From contig WNNJ02000746.1 of the NCBI GenBank assembly GCA_012934845.2, forward strand, positions 1-64,000: a stretch of DNA of 64,000 nt, in the 5' to 3' direction. Under the pieces are notes generated by a model. It had not been told where the DNA came from, searched no databases, and saw only the letters and a list, made by a program, of their open reading frames with translations. Both the position numbers and the translations under genes were made by a program. Shown here in pieces: positions 8,216-20,700 of the stretch. Each line of letters starts with the position of its first letter. Positions within the stretch are counted from its first letter, which is position 1. The stretch is from Pomphorhynchus laevis (lineage: Eukaryota > Acanthocephala > Palaeacanthocephala > Echinorhynchida > Pomphorhynchidae).

Positions 8216-8936
8216 AATTGACTTTTTACTTAAAAACAAAGTGTATTGATGGATCCATTAGAGGGTAAGCGATATTGTAATAACTGTTTGTCAAGTTGTA
8301 TTAATAAATAATATTGTAAAAAAATTAAAGTAGATAAATAGGAATATAATATAAACAATATTATTTATAACAATATAAATTGCTTATAAATTTGTTTATA
8401 AACAAAAGAAAGAAAAATAGTGTGTTGTCAATTATAAAACTGCGAATTGAATATTACCTGAAACAAAAAGCTACATTCCATATGTTCCTAATTACACTGA
8501 GGTAATTAATATATTCTGGTTTATGATTATTTTAAAATAAAAATATTTTAGCTAAACAATATTTTATAGGTTATAGGTCTTGACAAATTTAAAATGAATT
8601 TTATGTGTTCAATATACACCTAATCTAAAGTTACAAAATTTACTCACATATAAGTTATAAATATAAATTATTCAACATAAAAATGCTTAGATTTATTGTT
8701 TGTTTTCTTAATTTTTCCATACTTTTACTTGATTTAAGAGCTTTTGTAAATTGAACAGTTTTTATAAGTTATAAACAGCTAAATTTGTCTTACCGTTAAC
8801 TCGCCGTTATCTTTGAACGTCTATACTAGTTGAAAATTATATCAATTATATTACTAATATATAGTCAAGGAAGAAGCAGAGTATATGTATCAAACTTGAA
8901 TCTCAATAAAAAAGGATTTACCTTTATTGAATCTTT
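8216..8936. other. AT-rich noncoding DNA
   Basis: No gene seen. At about 8380-8405 it holds a stray partial copy (gcttataaatttgtttataa) of the tandem unit that begins at 8937. Confidence 0.5.
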
Positions 8937-9962
8937 AGTCTAATATTAATTATTACATAACGTTTGATAATAAAACCATATACTATTTAAAAATTAAATT
9001 ATCATGCTATCATTTTGTTATTATATTTTTATCAATATAGATTGTTTATAGATTGTTTATAAATTGCTTATAAATTTGTTTATAAACAAAAGTCTAATAA
9101 TAAAGCCCTATTATAATCAATAGTCTAATATTAATTATTACATAACGTTTGATAATAAAACTATATACTATTTGAAAATTAAATTATCATGCTATCATTT
9201 TGATACTAAATTTTAATCAACATAGATTGTTTATAGATTGTTTATAAATTGCTTATAAATTTGTTTATAAACAAAAGTCTAATAGTCTAATAATAAAGCC
9301 CTATTATAATCAATAGTCTAATATTAATTATTACATAATGTTTGATAACGAAACCATAAACTATTTAAAAATTAAATTATCATGCTATCATTTTGTTATT
9401 AAATTTTAATCAACATAGATTGTTTATAGATTGCTTATAAATTTGTTTATAAACAAAAGTCTAATAGTCTAATAATAAAGCCCTATTATAATCAATAGTC
9501 TAATATTAATTATTACATAATGTTTGATAACGAAACCATAAACTATTTAAAAATTAAATTATCATGCTATCATTTTGTTATTAAATTTTAATCAACATAG
9601 ATTGTTTATAGATTGCTTATAAATTTGTTTATAAACAAAAGTCTAATAGTCTAATAATAAAGCCCTATTATAATCAATAGTCTAATATTAATTATTACAT
9701 AATGTTTGATAACGAAACCATAAACTATTTGAAAATTAAATTATCATGCTATCATTTTGTTATTAAATTTTAATCAACATAGATTGTTTATAGATTGCTT
9801 ATAAATTTGTTTATAAACAAAAGTCTAATAGTCTAATAATAAAGCCCTATTATAATCAATAGTCTAATATTAATTATTACATAATGTTTGATAACGAAAC
9901 CATAAACTATTTGAAAATTAAATTGTTATGCTATCGTTTTGCTATTATATTTTAATCAATAT
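8937..9962. repeat. Tandem array, about 5.6 copies of a 182-193 bp unit
   Basis: Units begin with agtctaatattaattattac at 8937, 9122, 9315, 9497, 9679 and 9861. The last three spacings are exactly 182 bp and the copies are nearly identical, while the first two are 185 and 193 bp and more diverged. Each unit holds the palindrome-rich stretch gcttataaatttgtttataa. It has no coding potential and looks like a short satellite array. Confidence 0.95.
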
Positions 9963-10718
9963 AGTAATTACTGCGTATTTTACTCAGTATTAAACCAGTT
10001 GCTTTTATATTTAAACATGATTTTCTTGAAATTAAAGTTTATATTTATTCAAGTTTATTTTATTCTCTGCAGATAAAATATAAAATTAAAGTTTTTTAAT
10101 TGTGAGATTAATTTTTATTTATTCAACTTGAGATAAAAAAATATGTATACAATGATTGATAACAAGACCTATCCGGTTTCGAGTTATTAAAAAATTTCAA
10201 ACTTTGATTTTTGGAGCAGGATCGACAAACCAGTATAAATTTATTTTATATTTTGCTAGATACAGAAAAAATAATCAGTTGTTTTTCAATACGTATGAGC
10301 CAATGAAATACCAGCTTTATTGTTAATCGATAATTTTCATCATGAAGATTAAAAAAAAACTCATTGAATTTTGCGTTTTAGTGAATTGAAATTACATCTA
10401 AAGTGAATCGAAATGAAATCGATATTTTATGATCGTTGCTTACTGCATGACCTGTTATAGTTGCTCATTGAGCAACTATGCATAGTTAAATGTGCATTTA
10501 TGATGTTTAATATTCTCCTAAATAATTTGACCAGTTTGCCCCACGAATTTTGCCCGTAATGTGGGTATTCACTATTTCTTAGATCAATTTTCTGATCAGT
10601 CAATTTTCAGTTAAATTTCTGAGATCACGCTTTTCTCTCTTTGTTTCTTTAAGCAGATTTTAAGGGCAAAAAACATATTTACTGAAATTATTCAAAATAA
10701 ATGTTGAGTTTTAGTTAG
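9963..10718. other. AT-rich noncoding DNA
   Basis: No exon, ORF or repeat structure recognised. Confidence 0.4.
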
Positions 10719-10777
10719 CTGCTATCATCATCAGGATACAATTGTATCCTGATGATGATAGCAGTTGGCCATCGAAA
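10719..10777 (+). ncRNA. 46-bp perfect palindrome with minimal hammerhead-like motif
   Basis: 10719-10764 is a perfect palindrome centred on CAATTG. The plus half continues as CTGATGA (10749-10755), hairpin GATAGC/GCCATC with one mismatch (10757-10773) and GAAA (10774-10777). This is the same motif class as at 2305 and 33272. The arrangement looks like two 5'-truncated PLE repeat ends joined head to head. Confidence 0.5.
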
Positions 10778-12750
10778 ATTCGATATTTAAAATAGAAAAT
10801 TACTATTTCACTCTCTTCACTAATAAATACTATTCATTTTTATTAAAATGCAGTTCGTATTCTTTGCTAATCGATTAATTATCGTATGCCAGAGCATGAC
10901 ATTATTGACAACAACCTATAGATTTATCCATCATAGATAATTAAAAGCTACATTGATTAATGCCGTTGTATACTAACATCTATTTTACAATAAGTCTAAT
11001 TACAAAACAGTTACAACATCAATTTGTCGACTACAAACTAGAACACGCATTTAGGTTATCGTCATTATTATTTTACATATCGTCATAAGTATGCTTGAAG
11101 CAGTAAAACATTACAGCATAAAAATATATATATTTGGATATGTAGAGCGTTGTTTATTCGAGATGTTGATTCTGTACTTAATGTATATGACGAACACGCT
11201 GACTATGACAGTGTTCATTCAATTCATTTGGATATCGTTGTTTTCGTTGTCTTAGTATGGTTTTCAAGTAACTCAGAAAGTTGCGTATCAACAACTATAG
11301 GCTGCTGGTTTCCTAGTATAATAAAATTCGAACAATCTCCAAGCACTAAACACAAATAAAAAGCAGTAGAACTAAATATGTAATTGGTTTAAGAAAAAAA
11401 TAATTGGTTTCTCAAATTCATTAAAATCAAAGATACGTAGAAACAAGTATGACAATTGAAAATCAAAACATTAAAAATAATGTTTATGCATGTAAGTAGT
11501 TGTGTAGTAACTAATTACTACATTAATTACGTAGTAATTAATTAATTAATTATGTAGATGTTCCATTAATTGTGATTTTGCTTTCCCATATTTAGCATTT
11601 AACTCCCTTAGTGAAATAATAGGATGCCATTAAAAGGATATGGTATTTCAGAATAGTAAATGATAATCCCTTTTATATCAATTTATTTAATATTCCTCGT
11701 CTTCATAATTATTACATTTTAGGGTGCATTATAAACTGTTGTAATAAGGTATTACAGCCTTATCTCTAACAAACCAAGGTATCATTTCTAACTAATTAAA
11801 AATATTCTTTTAATGACGTCATGTGTTTATAATTTTAAATGCAAATACAGATTATAGAGAAGCACACATGGACGAACCAAACTGATAAATCGATTAAACT
11901 TATAAATTGTTATACATGTTTCGTGTTGACGATATCTATAATTTGCTAAATGCTTTATGCCATTGAAGCATTTATAAAACAAGATAGAAATGCTATTTAT
12001 ATCAAATTTAAATGTATTTTGTTTTCTAAATGAAAAATATCCTTAAATATTTAAGTGATCACAGTTCTTTTTAATAATGTTTTCGGTTAAAAAAAAACAA
12101 AATATTGAAAAAATGCTCAATTTAAATATTATGGGAATGACGTTCAAATTAAGTATAAAATTCTCAATTCAGATTCTCTTGTTGCAATTTAAATTATCCA
12201 AAAAAATTCTATTGTTTTGCAAAATACACGGACACATCTTTTGTGTGGCTATTTTCACTTTTATGTGATATTGCTATTTTCATTTTTGTGTGATGTACTA
12301 AAGTTCCTTTAGTAAACCACACAAAAGGAATAATGCTTACAAACAAAATTGACCATTCGTGACTGAAGTCGTGAACTAACTTAGTTCTTATAAAAATTCG
12401 ACAATTGTCGTCTATGGGTTTCTTATTAATATGCATTCATCTTGGAATATTAAAAAATAATTTCTATTTAGTTTAATTTATTTTATATTTTAAAGTAAAA
12501 AAAAATTTAAAATATAAAATATTTTATATTTTATATTTTATTAGTAAAATGTCTTTATTTTATGTAAAAATATATCATTGGAGTGAATTGATCAATTATG
12601 ACGCACCGGTAAATTAAGTATACAGAAAATTTAATCTAGAAACGTTGCCTTCATTAAAAATGTTGATTATCCTGAACATATTGGCTAGAGTATATCGGTT
12701 TATATAAATCGATTGTTCACTCATATCCTTTAATTATTGATTGATCAGGA
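10778..12750. other. AT-rich noncoding DNA, one possible minus-strand exon
   Basis: No firm gene. On the minus strand an acceptor (atttgtgtttag) precedes 11345, followed by about 40 open codons (LGDCSNFIILGNQQPIVVD within) to a stop near 11224. No good donor follows. A 69-codon open frame at 11150-11359 (+) is the opposite strand of this and has no recognisable feature. Confidence 0.3.
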
Positions 12751-12885
12751 GAGAGTGAAATATATTTGTTTCTTAAAAATTAGTTGAATTTTCGATAGAA
12801 GACTATTGCCCTGAATATGTTAGCAGTCGGCTATCTAAAATTCTACAAATTTTTAAGAAACAAATATATTTTACTCTCTCATATT
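12751..12885. repeat. Inverted repeat of about 50 bp with hammerhead-like spacer
   Basis: 12751-12800 is the reverse complement of 12833-12885, apart from a few changes (gagagtgaaatatatttg and its partner). The spacer reads CCCTGAATATGTTAGCAGTC followed by GGCTATC, a decayed form of the CTGANGA-stem-GAAA motif. Confidence 0.55.
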
Positions 12886-13853
12886 CAACCAATAATTAGA
12901 GTATATTGTGTGGCACAAATAAAACGCGTATTAATACAGTAGTTAGTAATTTTGTTAAATATATACAAAATTGTGTTACGTGGTAATTGTGCCACAGCAA
13001 AATAAATAATTAAATATATATTTATAATTTAAGAGCTAAATGGCAAAATTCTTGATTATATATAACTTTTTAAAATGAACTATTCTTAAAGCTTTAAATT
13101 CGAAATTATTCTTTTGAAATTATTTAAATGAGTATATTGTTTTTCTGTGCAATGAAGCATTTGTCAAGTGCCAACTCAGAAATATAGCACAAGCAATAGG
13201 CCACATAAAATTATTTACGAAGCAATCCACCATTTATAAGAAGGCTACATGTATTTTAAAACAATTGGTAATGAAGTCAATCAGCTTGATGCAAAACAAA
13301 TGAAGCTTTTATCACAAAATGTGTGGTTGCGTTATTTTACTAGCTTGGTTGTGGCGTAGTGAAGTCGTATGGTTATAATAAAAATAGATAGCCGAGATAA
13401 ATAAATCAGAAAGTAAGTTATATACCTTGATTCTCCCATTAAGAATGTTAACACAAAAAGAACAAAGTAAAAGTAAGTGATCTACCTTTATGTTCCAATC
13501 CATAATGTTGACATAAGGCTGCAAAGCTTATCCGATCGCTTAAATTATCAAGCTTCACTGAGAAAGCAACATTATCTTTTATTTGATGAGATTTGAAAAA
13601 ATCAATGATAGACTCCTCGAGATTTTTTAATGTTTCCTTTAAAACATAGTGTTACATTTAATATTGTAACACTTAAAAATTGGTGTTAAACACCCAATAA
13701 AATATATAGAAATATATATATTTATTTTGTACAATAAATTCGTACAAAATAAAATAGAAATTAAACATGCATTTCAATAATATTTTCATATTTCTGACCA
13801 GAAAAGCTCAATTAATGTTCAATAAACAATATATACCTGAAGAAAATTTATAC
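12886..13853. other. AT-rich noncoding DNA
   Basis: No gene seen. Short open frames around 13312-13524 (minus) lack any recognisable feature. Confidence 0.4.
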
Positions 13854-14276
13854 CTGAAGAAGACATTTTGTCGAAACGTTGTTATAAAGTAAAGTACACA
13901 ATAAATAATTAAAAAACTGTGTCTGTGTCGGTTTCTTTTTATCCTTAGCTATTTATAAATGGAATCTGTTCAAATCGATCCCGAATCGCTGCTTCCTTAC
14001 GGAAATTTTGATATATATAAGAAGACATTTTGTCGAAACGTTGTTATAAAGTAAAGTACACAATAAATAATTAAAAAAACTGTGTCTGTGTCGGTTTCTT
14101 TTTATCCTTAGCTATTTATAAATGGAATCTGTTCAAATCGATCCCGAATCGCTGCTTCCTTACGGAAATTTTGATATATATAAGAAGAAGACATTTTATC
14201 GAAACGTTGTTATAAAGTAAAGTACACAATAAATAATTAAAAAACTGTGTCTGTGTCGGTTTCTTTTTATCCTTAG

Positions 14277-14277
<1 letters not shown>
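13854..14277 (+). repeat. Tandem 162-166 bp units with minimal hammerhead-like motif (PLE-type)
   Basis: Copies start at 13861, 14023 and 14189 and share gacattttgtcgaaacgttg through ggaattttgatatat-like ends. Each unit starts with a minimal hammerhead: CTGAAGA (13854-13860), GAC/GTC stem (13862-13872) and GAAAC. The third copy runs into an (AT)n tract. I infer the terminal repeat of another Penelope-like family, with no coding part left here. Confidence 0.6.

Positions 14278-14335
<58 letters not shown>
14278..14335. repeat. (AT)n microsatellite
   Basis: Uninterrupted TA run directly following the third 162-bp unit. An apparent Ile-Tyr ORF on the minus strand is an artefact. Confidence 0.95.
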
Positions 14336-14339
<4 letters not shown>

Positions 14340-14404
14340 TGCATTGTACGTTGTACACTATCACTGGGACCCTCACAGGAGTACAATAGTTTTATATTTA
14401 AATT

Positions 14405-14628
14405 ACGATTTACATCAGCACAAGCAAAATAGATTCAAAATTTTATTAAAAACGTTTCGCTTTTTGGGGCTTTGTCAATTGTAAGTTTATAAAACCAAAA
14501 GATTTTTACGAGTGACTGGTTAAAATCTTTTGGTTATAAAAGCTTGCAATTGACAAAGCTCCAAAGAGCCAAAACGTGTTTAATAAAGTTTTGAGTCTAT
14601 TTTGCTTGTGCTGGTATAAATCTTAAGA
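14405..14628. repeat. Inverted repeat of about 100 bp, hairpin-forming
   Basis: 14405-14503 pairs with 14515-14628. Shared blocks are agcacaagcaaaatag, gctttgtcaattg and accaaaagattt. Each arm contains a GACAAAGC..GC.GAAACG-like remnant of a minimal hammerhead. Head-to-head joins like this recur in the window near PLE debris. Confidence 0.75.
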
Positions 14629-15923
14629 TATATATATACCTTAAAAAGTAATAAAATTGACTCAACAATTAGCAATACAGATTTATTGACGTTTCGGCCG
14701 AAGCCTTTTTCAATCTAAAATATTAGCAAAGCACAATAAAAAGATAGCAAAGGAAAAAATATAAAAAAGGCAACTGAAATGAAGTAATATCTCTCCAAGT
14801 AAATGGGAACTCGTCATTTAAACCATATGGACCATCTGATCTTAATTTTCCAATTAAAGTAAGCTATTAAATTAATAAAGATATATATATTAGCTATATT
14901 AGTATATTATAGTATACTAAAATATACTATACTATATTATTACTATATATTATATATTATATATATTATATAATATACTATATTATATTATACTAGTATT
15001 ATTAATACTAGTATATATAGTATAATACTATATATAATATAGTATTATAATATACTATATTATAGTATTATATATATAATATATAATATATAGCTATATA
15101 TTATAGTTATATAATTAATATATATTCAATATATATAGCAAACGCTAAAAGTTGTAAATTTTTAACCTTCAATTTAGTGACTTTTATTCTCATAATTAAT
15201 GTAAAAATAACTACGCCATCATCTTCCAAATAAAGATTTCGGTACTGAAGATGATAAAAATAGCTTTTGAAATACATAAATAATAAAATTGATATTTATA
15301 TTCTATTGAAGAATTGCAAGGTAGGGAATTTATTTGAAAAATTTTACAAATTTTCAGTCGCTCCTAGCGACCTTCTTCAGGCAAAAAAATCAAAAATTCA
15401 AACAGTAAAATCACAACTACACAACACATAGTTATATTCTAATAAAACAATTTTATATCTTTTTTCCTATAATTCAACCAACTAATCAAAAATTTTAAAG
15501 TTTTTAGTAACTAAACTGTATAAAAACGTTAAAAGCTAATGTCAACATGTAAAAATCATATAGTGATGAACATGCGTCCATTATTTACCACTTACCAATT
15601 TAAGTTTGTCTGTATGGATAAGTCGAATGATCAATTTTAACATTTTATAATCAACAGTGGTTGATGAAGAGTTGAGTGACAAATTCGAAAACTTTGCTGA
15701 AACAATAAAATACCGGTATATAGTGTAACGTAATTCAAAGTAGATTAATTTACTTTTAACGGATAATAAGAAATTATAGAGATAAATCTAAAAATGTAGT
15801 TTTTGCCCGGGTAAAGCCAATTGGATTAAATCGCTTCATAAGATTCCTGATAAACTTCGTAGCTTCTTCCTTATTTTGCCGTCTCATAAATATATATAAA
15901 TAAATATATACATACATATATAT
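14629..15923. other. AT-rich noncoding DNA with TA-rich stretch and hammerhead-like relics
   Basis: 14880-15130 is an irregular tata/actat low-complexity tract. At 14693-14716 (minus) a GGCttcgGCCGAAACGT hairpin motif resembles the minimal hammerhead. At 15352-15380 (minus) CTGAAGA, a GTCGC/GCGAC stem and GAAAA give a better match. No gene seen. Confidence 0.5.
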
Positions 15924-16006
15924 GGGCTGCTAGGTGCCAGTCGAGTAAGTACTAAACTTCATCAGCCGTAGAGATAGTCTTTTCATAGACTATCTCATAT
16001 CCCTAA
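15924..16006 (+). ncRNA. Possible HDV-like ribozyme at the LINE 5' end
   Basis: GGCTG (15925-15929) can pair with CAGCC (15963-15967) as P1. TAGG (15931-15934) can pair with CCTA (16002-16005) as P2. Between them lies a strong 9-10 bp hairpin (GAGATAGTC/GACTATCTC, 15971-15996) in the P4 place. The order P1, P2, P1', P4, P2' is that of HDV-like ribozymes, which are known at the 5' ends of RTE, R2 and related LINEs. P3 is not convincing and P1 is short. Confidence 0.35.
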
Positions 16007-16262
16007 CGGCGGATTGGACAATGAACGAAAAAGCGGAAGAGAGTTACAAATGTATGTTTCATTGTAGTAGCGATGTTGGATTATCAAAGGATATTGTGAA
16101 CGGGAAATAGCCGAACAAACAAAATCACTCCGAGGACTCCAACGGCAGATCGGAATACAGACGAAAAAGCGGAAGAGAGTCTCAGAGAACTGTCTTCTTA
16201 CAGTAGCGATGCTGGATCATCAAAGGATATTCGGAACGGGAGATAAACGAACAAACAAACGA
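16004..16262 (+). repeat. Two tandem copies of a 139-bp leader repeat
   Basis: 16004-16120 and 16143-16262 share gaaaaagcggaagagagt, agtagcgatg, ggat.atcaaaggatatt and ..aacaaacaaa. They lie in the 5' leader of the RTE-like LINE; tandem leader units are common in LINEs. Confidence 0.75.
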
Positions 16263-16307
16263 AGACAATGAAAATGACAAACAAGAAATTTATAAAATAT
16301 AAATAAA

Positions 16308-17185
16308 ATGCAAAGAACAATGGTCAATTCACCACTGACCGTAGGAGTTTTCATTGTCGGGTGCCGTGTGACCAGGCAGTTGTATGGAGACAGTGAAAGA
16401 GGCATCAACATAAGAAGCGGACTAGCCTTCATGAAGAAACGTGGATGTCAACTCGCTGGCGGGGAGGAACCAGAATTAATTGAAGAGATGGCTCGCATCA
16501 GTCTTGAAATATTCGGAGTGACTTCTATTCTCTATTCTGAAACTAATCTTTTGAATCAAGGTTGGACCTTGAACTATTCGGGAGTTACCAACGGAAAGCG
16601 ACGACAGGCGGGTGTAGGGATACATACAAGTCCTCGGCTGTCGTTCGTGGTAGAGAGGTTTAACCCAGTGAACGAAAGGTTGGCGTCTTTGAGACTTATA
16701 GTCAAAGAGATAAAGGGGATAATTGTTGTGTGTGCGTGTGCTCCCAACAATATCTCGGAATACACAGCCTTCGTGGAAGATCTTCATACTCTGCTTGATA
16801 GTACTTGTTTTAGAGATTCACTCGTTCTATTGGGTGACTTCGATGCTCATGTTGGTAGCGAAAGTAGCACTTTGAAGGGAGTGCTGGGTGGAACGGATTC
16901 TCTAATCTAAATGCGAGTGGTGTTGAATTATTGCACTTTTGTTCGCGTAACAATTTGTGCATAACAAACAACATGTTTGAACATAAGGAGATTCATAGAT
17001 GCACACGGCATCAAGATTCTCTCAGTCAAAGAGCAATGATCGATTTTGTATTCGTTTCAGTTGATCTGCCACATTATGTTCTGGACACTTGTGTGAAGAG
17101 AGGAGCTGAGCTGTCAACCGATCAATACCTTGTAGTTAGTAAACTTCGATTGCAGGACCGGATGCTAGACAAACCTGGCAAATAA
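16308..17185 (+). CDS. RTE-like LINE apurinic endonuclease domain
   Basis: The first frame (16308-16910) carries the endonuclease core: GKRRQAGVGIHT, VNERLASLRLIVKEIKG, VVCACAPN and the catalytic-type VLLGDFDAHVGS. A second frame (16931-17185) continues with HFCSRNNLCITNNMF, RAMIDFVFVS (the conserved ID/Y motif) and AELSTDQYLVVSKLRL, where DQ replaces the usual SDH/DH motif. Spacing fits an APE-type LINE endonuclease, best matching RTE clade layout. It would nick target DNA to prime reverse transcription. Disrupted by a shift near 16900-16930. Confidence 0.75.
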
Positions 17186-17340
17186 CGTTTTTCTGACTAC
17201 ATCCGGTAGGACTACTCTTGGTTGCCAGAAGAGGTGATGGGCATTGATCAGGAATGGGAGATGTTCAGATCCTCGCTTGCCAAAGCAACTGTGAAAAGTT
17301 GTGGCTCGAAGGCATTAGGTGCTTGTCGAGCCACATTCTT

Positions 17341-18479
17341 TTTAAAATAAAAACACTGTATTTTTTATAATTAAAAAAACTTTTGATTAATATTTCCTAT
17401 GCAAAAAATGTTATATGTATATCTATTAATAATTTCAAATAAGAAACACTGTGATTTTATTATTAAAAGGGATTTGATCAAGATTATAAGCGGCAAGAAT
17501 ATCGTGAAAGAAACCTTTTGCGATTTGAATAACTAAATGTTAAAATAAATAAGTCGAAACGTTTATCGTTAATACCTATTGTTGCTATTTTATATTATTA
17601 TTGACTAATTTTATAATTTATAACGAAATCTGCAATTAGTCTAAATGCGTGTGAGTTTAATAAGCTAGGATTATTTATTGTTTATTGAACATTGATGATT
17701 AAGTTTTATTGAAGAAAATAGATTCAAAATTGGATGCATAACATTATATTCTAAAATTACAGCTTTAACCGATCACTATAAGGTTCGGTAAAATAATGTT
17801 TATTCGATATTTTATTGCAAAATATTCATGGAATGATCATATCTAAAATTCAAAATTTTTCAATACCTTATAGGAAGCTGTCGACATCATCAGAAAAATA
17901 ATAATTGTATTCTGATGATGTTAGATTCATCGCTTAAATATCAAATGATTTTGTCCTAATTTTACATGATGGTTTACTGTTTCGATTTTGACGTACTTAT
18001 ATCAAAATCAACAGGATATTATAAACTGAAGAACTTACAACGTAATATTATTAATACCTAGTTTTCTTTGTGTGTCCATATTTTTGTATTTGAGCAAAAA
18101 ATTGTGCTGATCTTCTTCAGTCATTAACATAAATTTGCTCCACGCCTAAATATGCAAATAAAGCAGAAAGTAGTCGCTCATGGGAATTTAATAGATTGAG
18201 TTTATCCATGAAATGTGTATGGCAATTATTGGAGAAAGTTTTTACGTACTTATATCAAAATCAATTAGAGATTACATGCATATTATATATGATCTGTGCT
18301 ATATTATGAAATATTATATATGATTTGTGGTAATATTAATCACGTCTTAAAATGTTATATTGCCTTGCTAAGTGAATCATGTTTTCTATAAAGAACAATT
18401 GTTGTTGCCCTTGCATTGACCAGAATGCAGTCTGTAAAGAACGTTAATGTTTGAAATCTGGTAGATCATGTATGAACTG
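17341..18479. other. AT-rich noncoding DNA
   Basis: No gene. 17868-17940 holds a pair of 11-bp inverted arms (acatcatcaga / tctgatgatgt), another eroded head-to-head hammerhead-like remnant. Confidence 0.4.
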
Positions 18480-20700
18480 TCTTCCCGGTTACAGTTGATC
18501 CAACAAAGTGCATTGATCCTAACAGTGTCACGATTCTTCATGAACAACATGTGACCAACTGTGCCGTCAATACAATGCAGAAGGCGAGTATACCGCTTTA
18601 GAAATTAAGCACACTGTGAAGAATTGTACTTTATATATTCAGGTAAAGGTCTCAGGGAAAATATCCAGAAACTTATTTTTTTCATGATATTTTGGGCGGC
18701 ACATGTAAAAAACGAGGTCGACTCGATATTGGTAAATTTAAATAGTAAGTTATCCAAGGTGGAAGGCAAACTTTCTTTAATTAACATCATAGATCATGCT
18801 CAAAAATATGGTATGCATGTCTCGTTTGATCAGAATTTACTCAAACCTATGATTGAGTTGTTCAAAGGAATATATGATCTTAGAAAGAGCTGAAGACTCC
18901 ATGGTTACTTAGACACATGACATATTTTAATTGCTCTGGTATTTCCTTAAATTAATGGGTAAACCACTTTCGCGATATTCTTTATGATTTCGATATCGAC
19001 AGGACATATAACTTCAACGTTCTATAAACATAATTCCAACCGATTTTGATCAGCTCAGCTTATCTTTCTTAGTTGACGAAATTGAACGAGTTCTGTTTTA
19101 TATGAAAAACAAAAACTTAAGGTTTTTATATACATTGTATTGAACATGTGAAAGCATCATGTTTTCTGTTAGGTAATTTCTGGTTATTCCTTTTCAAGGC
19201 ATTCCTGTTCAGAGACCATATTCCAAATTACTGGAAATCGGGTGTAATCAAAGTACTATACAAAAATAAGGGTGATACGGATTACACAAATTCATATAGG
19301 AAATTGAGTTGTTAAATTACGCTTATAAATTACTCATCCGCCATGGCATTCCGGCTTTCTGTGGCTCAAGGTTTTCTCTTGTCATCACAGGTATTTGGAT
19401 TTCGGCCTAATATGATAAACACAAGCACCCAATAACGTATAATTTATACAATTTATGCTCTGCTCAAGTTTTCTTGTGAAAAATAAAAAATGATTAATTC
19501 ATTTTGGGAACATCAATACTGTATAGATGGACAATGCGGTTAGGTTGAATTTTATAAAGATTACTTTTGTCCGGAAGTGAAAGAAATATATTATTTTGAA
19601 TGATCTTGAAACAGTAAGAAATCGTGTTATTGACTGCTTCATCAGTCAATCGTCCTGATCAATATTGTATTCGTAGATTTACAAAAAGATTTCGATTCGA
19701 TGAATAGATCCTTACTCCTTTAAAAACTAATGCAAAAAAATAATGGAATATCTGGGCATTTTCTGATGCTGTTAGATTCGGTATTACGACCGAGATTTCA
19801 GTAGATAGTCGATGCTTTAAAAAAATCAGAACCTTTTGTTATTAAAAAACGTGCCATGCATGGTGACCCACTCAACTAGCTATTATTTTAATGCTCCTTG
19901 ATAAAACTTTCAAATCAGTTATGTCTCTACTCAAAGTCAATTAATAGCGTTCTTTATGCTGATGACTTAGCGGCAATGTTTACTGAGTTTTCACTGTGAA
20001 ACACTCCCTGTCAAGGAATATTAGCAAACTAAAGGTTACCAAGGATAAAACTAAAGTAATGAAATCCCGAAGGGATGATCGTCTTAGTTGCGATGATCAT
20101 TATGATCACAATGATCACTATATTAAGTGTACGTCGTTAGAAACCATCAACAGATAAAAATACCATGGTATAAATTGTCATCTCGCATGTCGTTTGCGCT
20201 GCAATTCGAACTAAAATCCAACAAATCGCTATAAAACTGCATGTGCCAATAGCCTAGGATCTCTTTCTTTCGAGATGATCAAGAGTTTTTTTAGTCATGC
20301 TACTTCCTATTATCATATACGAGATAAAATCTCAATGGGTTGATATTAAAGCTACGAACATTTTTTAAATAAATAAATGCATATGAAGATTTATAAAGCG
20401 CACGCTAGGTATTTCAAAAAATGTCTTTAACAGTTGTGGCTTTATTGACACAGTTTCGTGTATTTCTCTAGTTAGTGATATGTTTGGGTTCGCGTACAGA
20501 AGACTTACATACAGAAACCTTCCATATAGAAACCTTCCGCTTCCTAAGAATCTTGGTAATTTTCAATCTAAGTTATCGAAACTAGACTAAAAATTCTTAA
20601 AAGCACATGAGTATTCGCAATCTCAGTGAAGGAATGTACAATATATCTACCACACACCTACTTATATCGTGTGTATCCGTATACGGTTAACATGAAAAAT
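18480..20700 (+). mobile_element. Heavily decayed LINE reverse transcriptase
   Basis: Scattered frames give RT motifs in order: PNYWKSGVIKVLYKNKGDTD followed by NSYRKLS (about 19225-19310), IVFVDLQKDFDSMNR (about 19665), KKRAMHGDPLN (about 19845) and SVLYADDLAAMF (about 19950). Order and spacing match a LINE RT with QGDPLSP-type motif B. Many stops. An 89-codon frame at 18624-18893, partly helical and charged, may be its upstream ORF but shows no diagnostic motif. Clade uncertain. Confidence 0.65.

Larger units (their letters stand above)
15924..17340 (+). mobile_element. RTE-like LINE, 5' end with endonuclease, 3' part missing
   Basis: Coding similarity stretches from 16308 to about 17340 and stops there; no RT follows. 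Upstream lie two tandem leader repeats and a possible ribozyme whose first bases abut TA-rich DNA, as if this is the true 5' end. The segment is clearly more GC-rich than its surroundings, suggesting a younger insertion than the neighbouring relics. One frame change separates the two ORF pieces. Confidence 0.7.

Noticed and set aside
8937-9962. 182-bp array as a gene or origin
   Set aside because: No open frame and no conserved feature beyond simple tandem repetition; treated as a small satellite.
11150-11359. 69-codon plus-strand ORF
   Set aside because: No motif, and it lies opposite a more plausible minus-strand open stretch with an acceptor.
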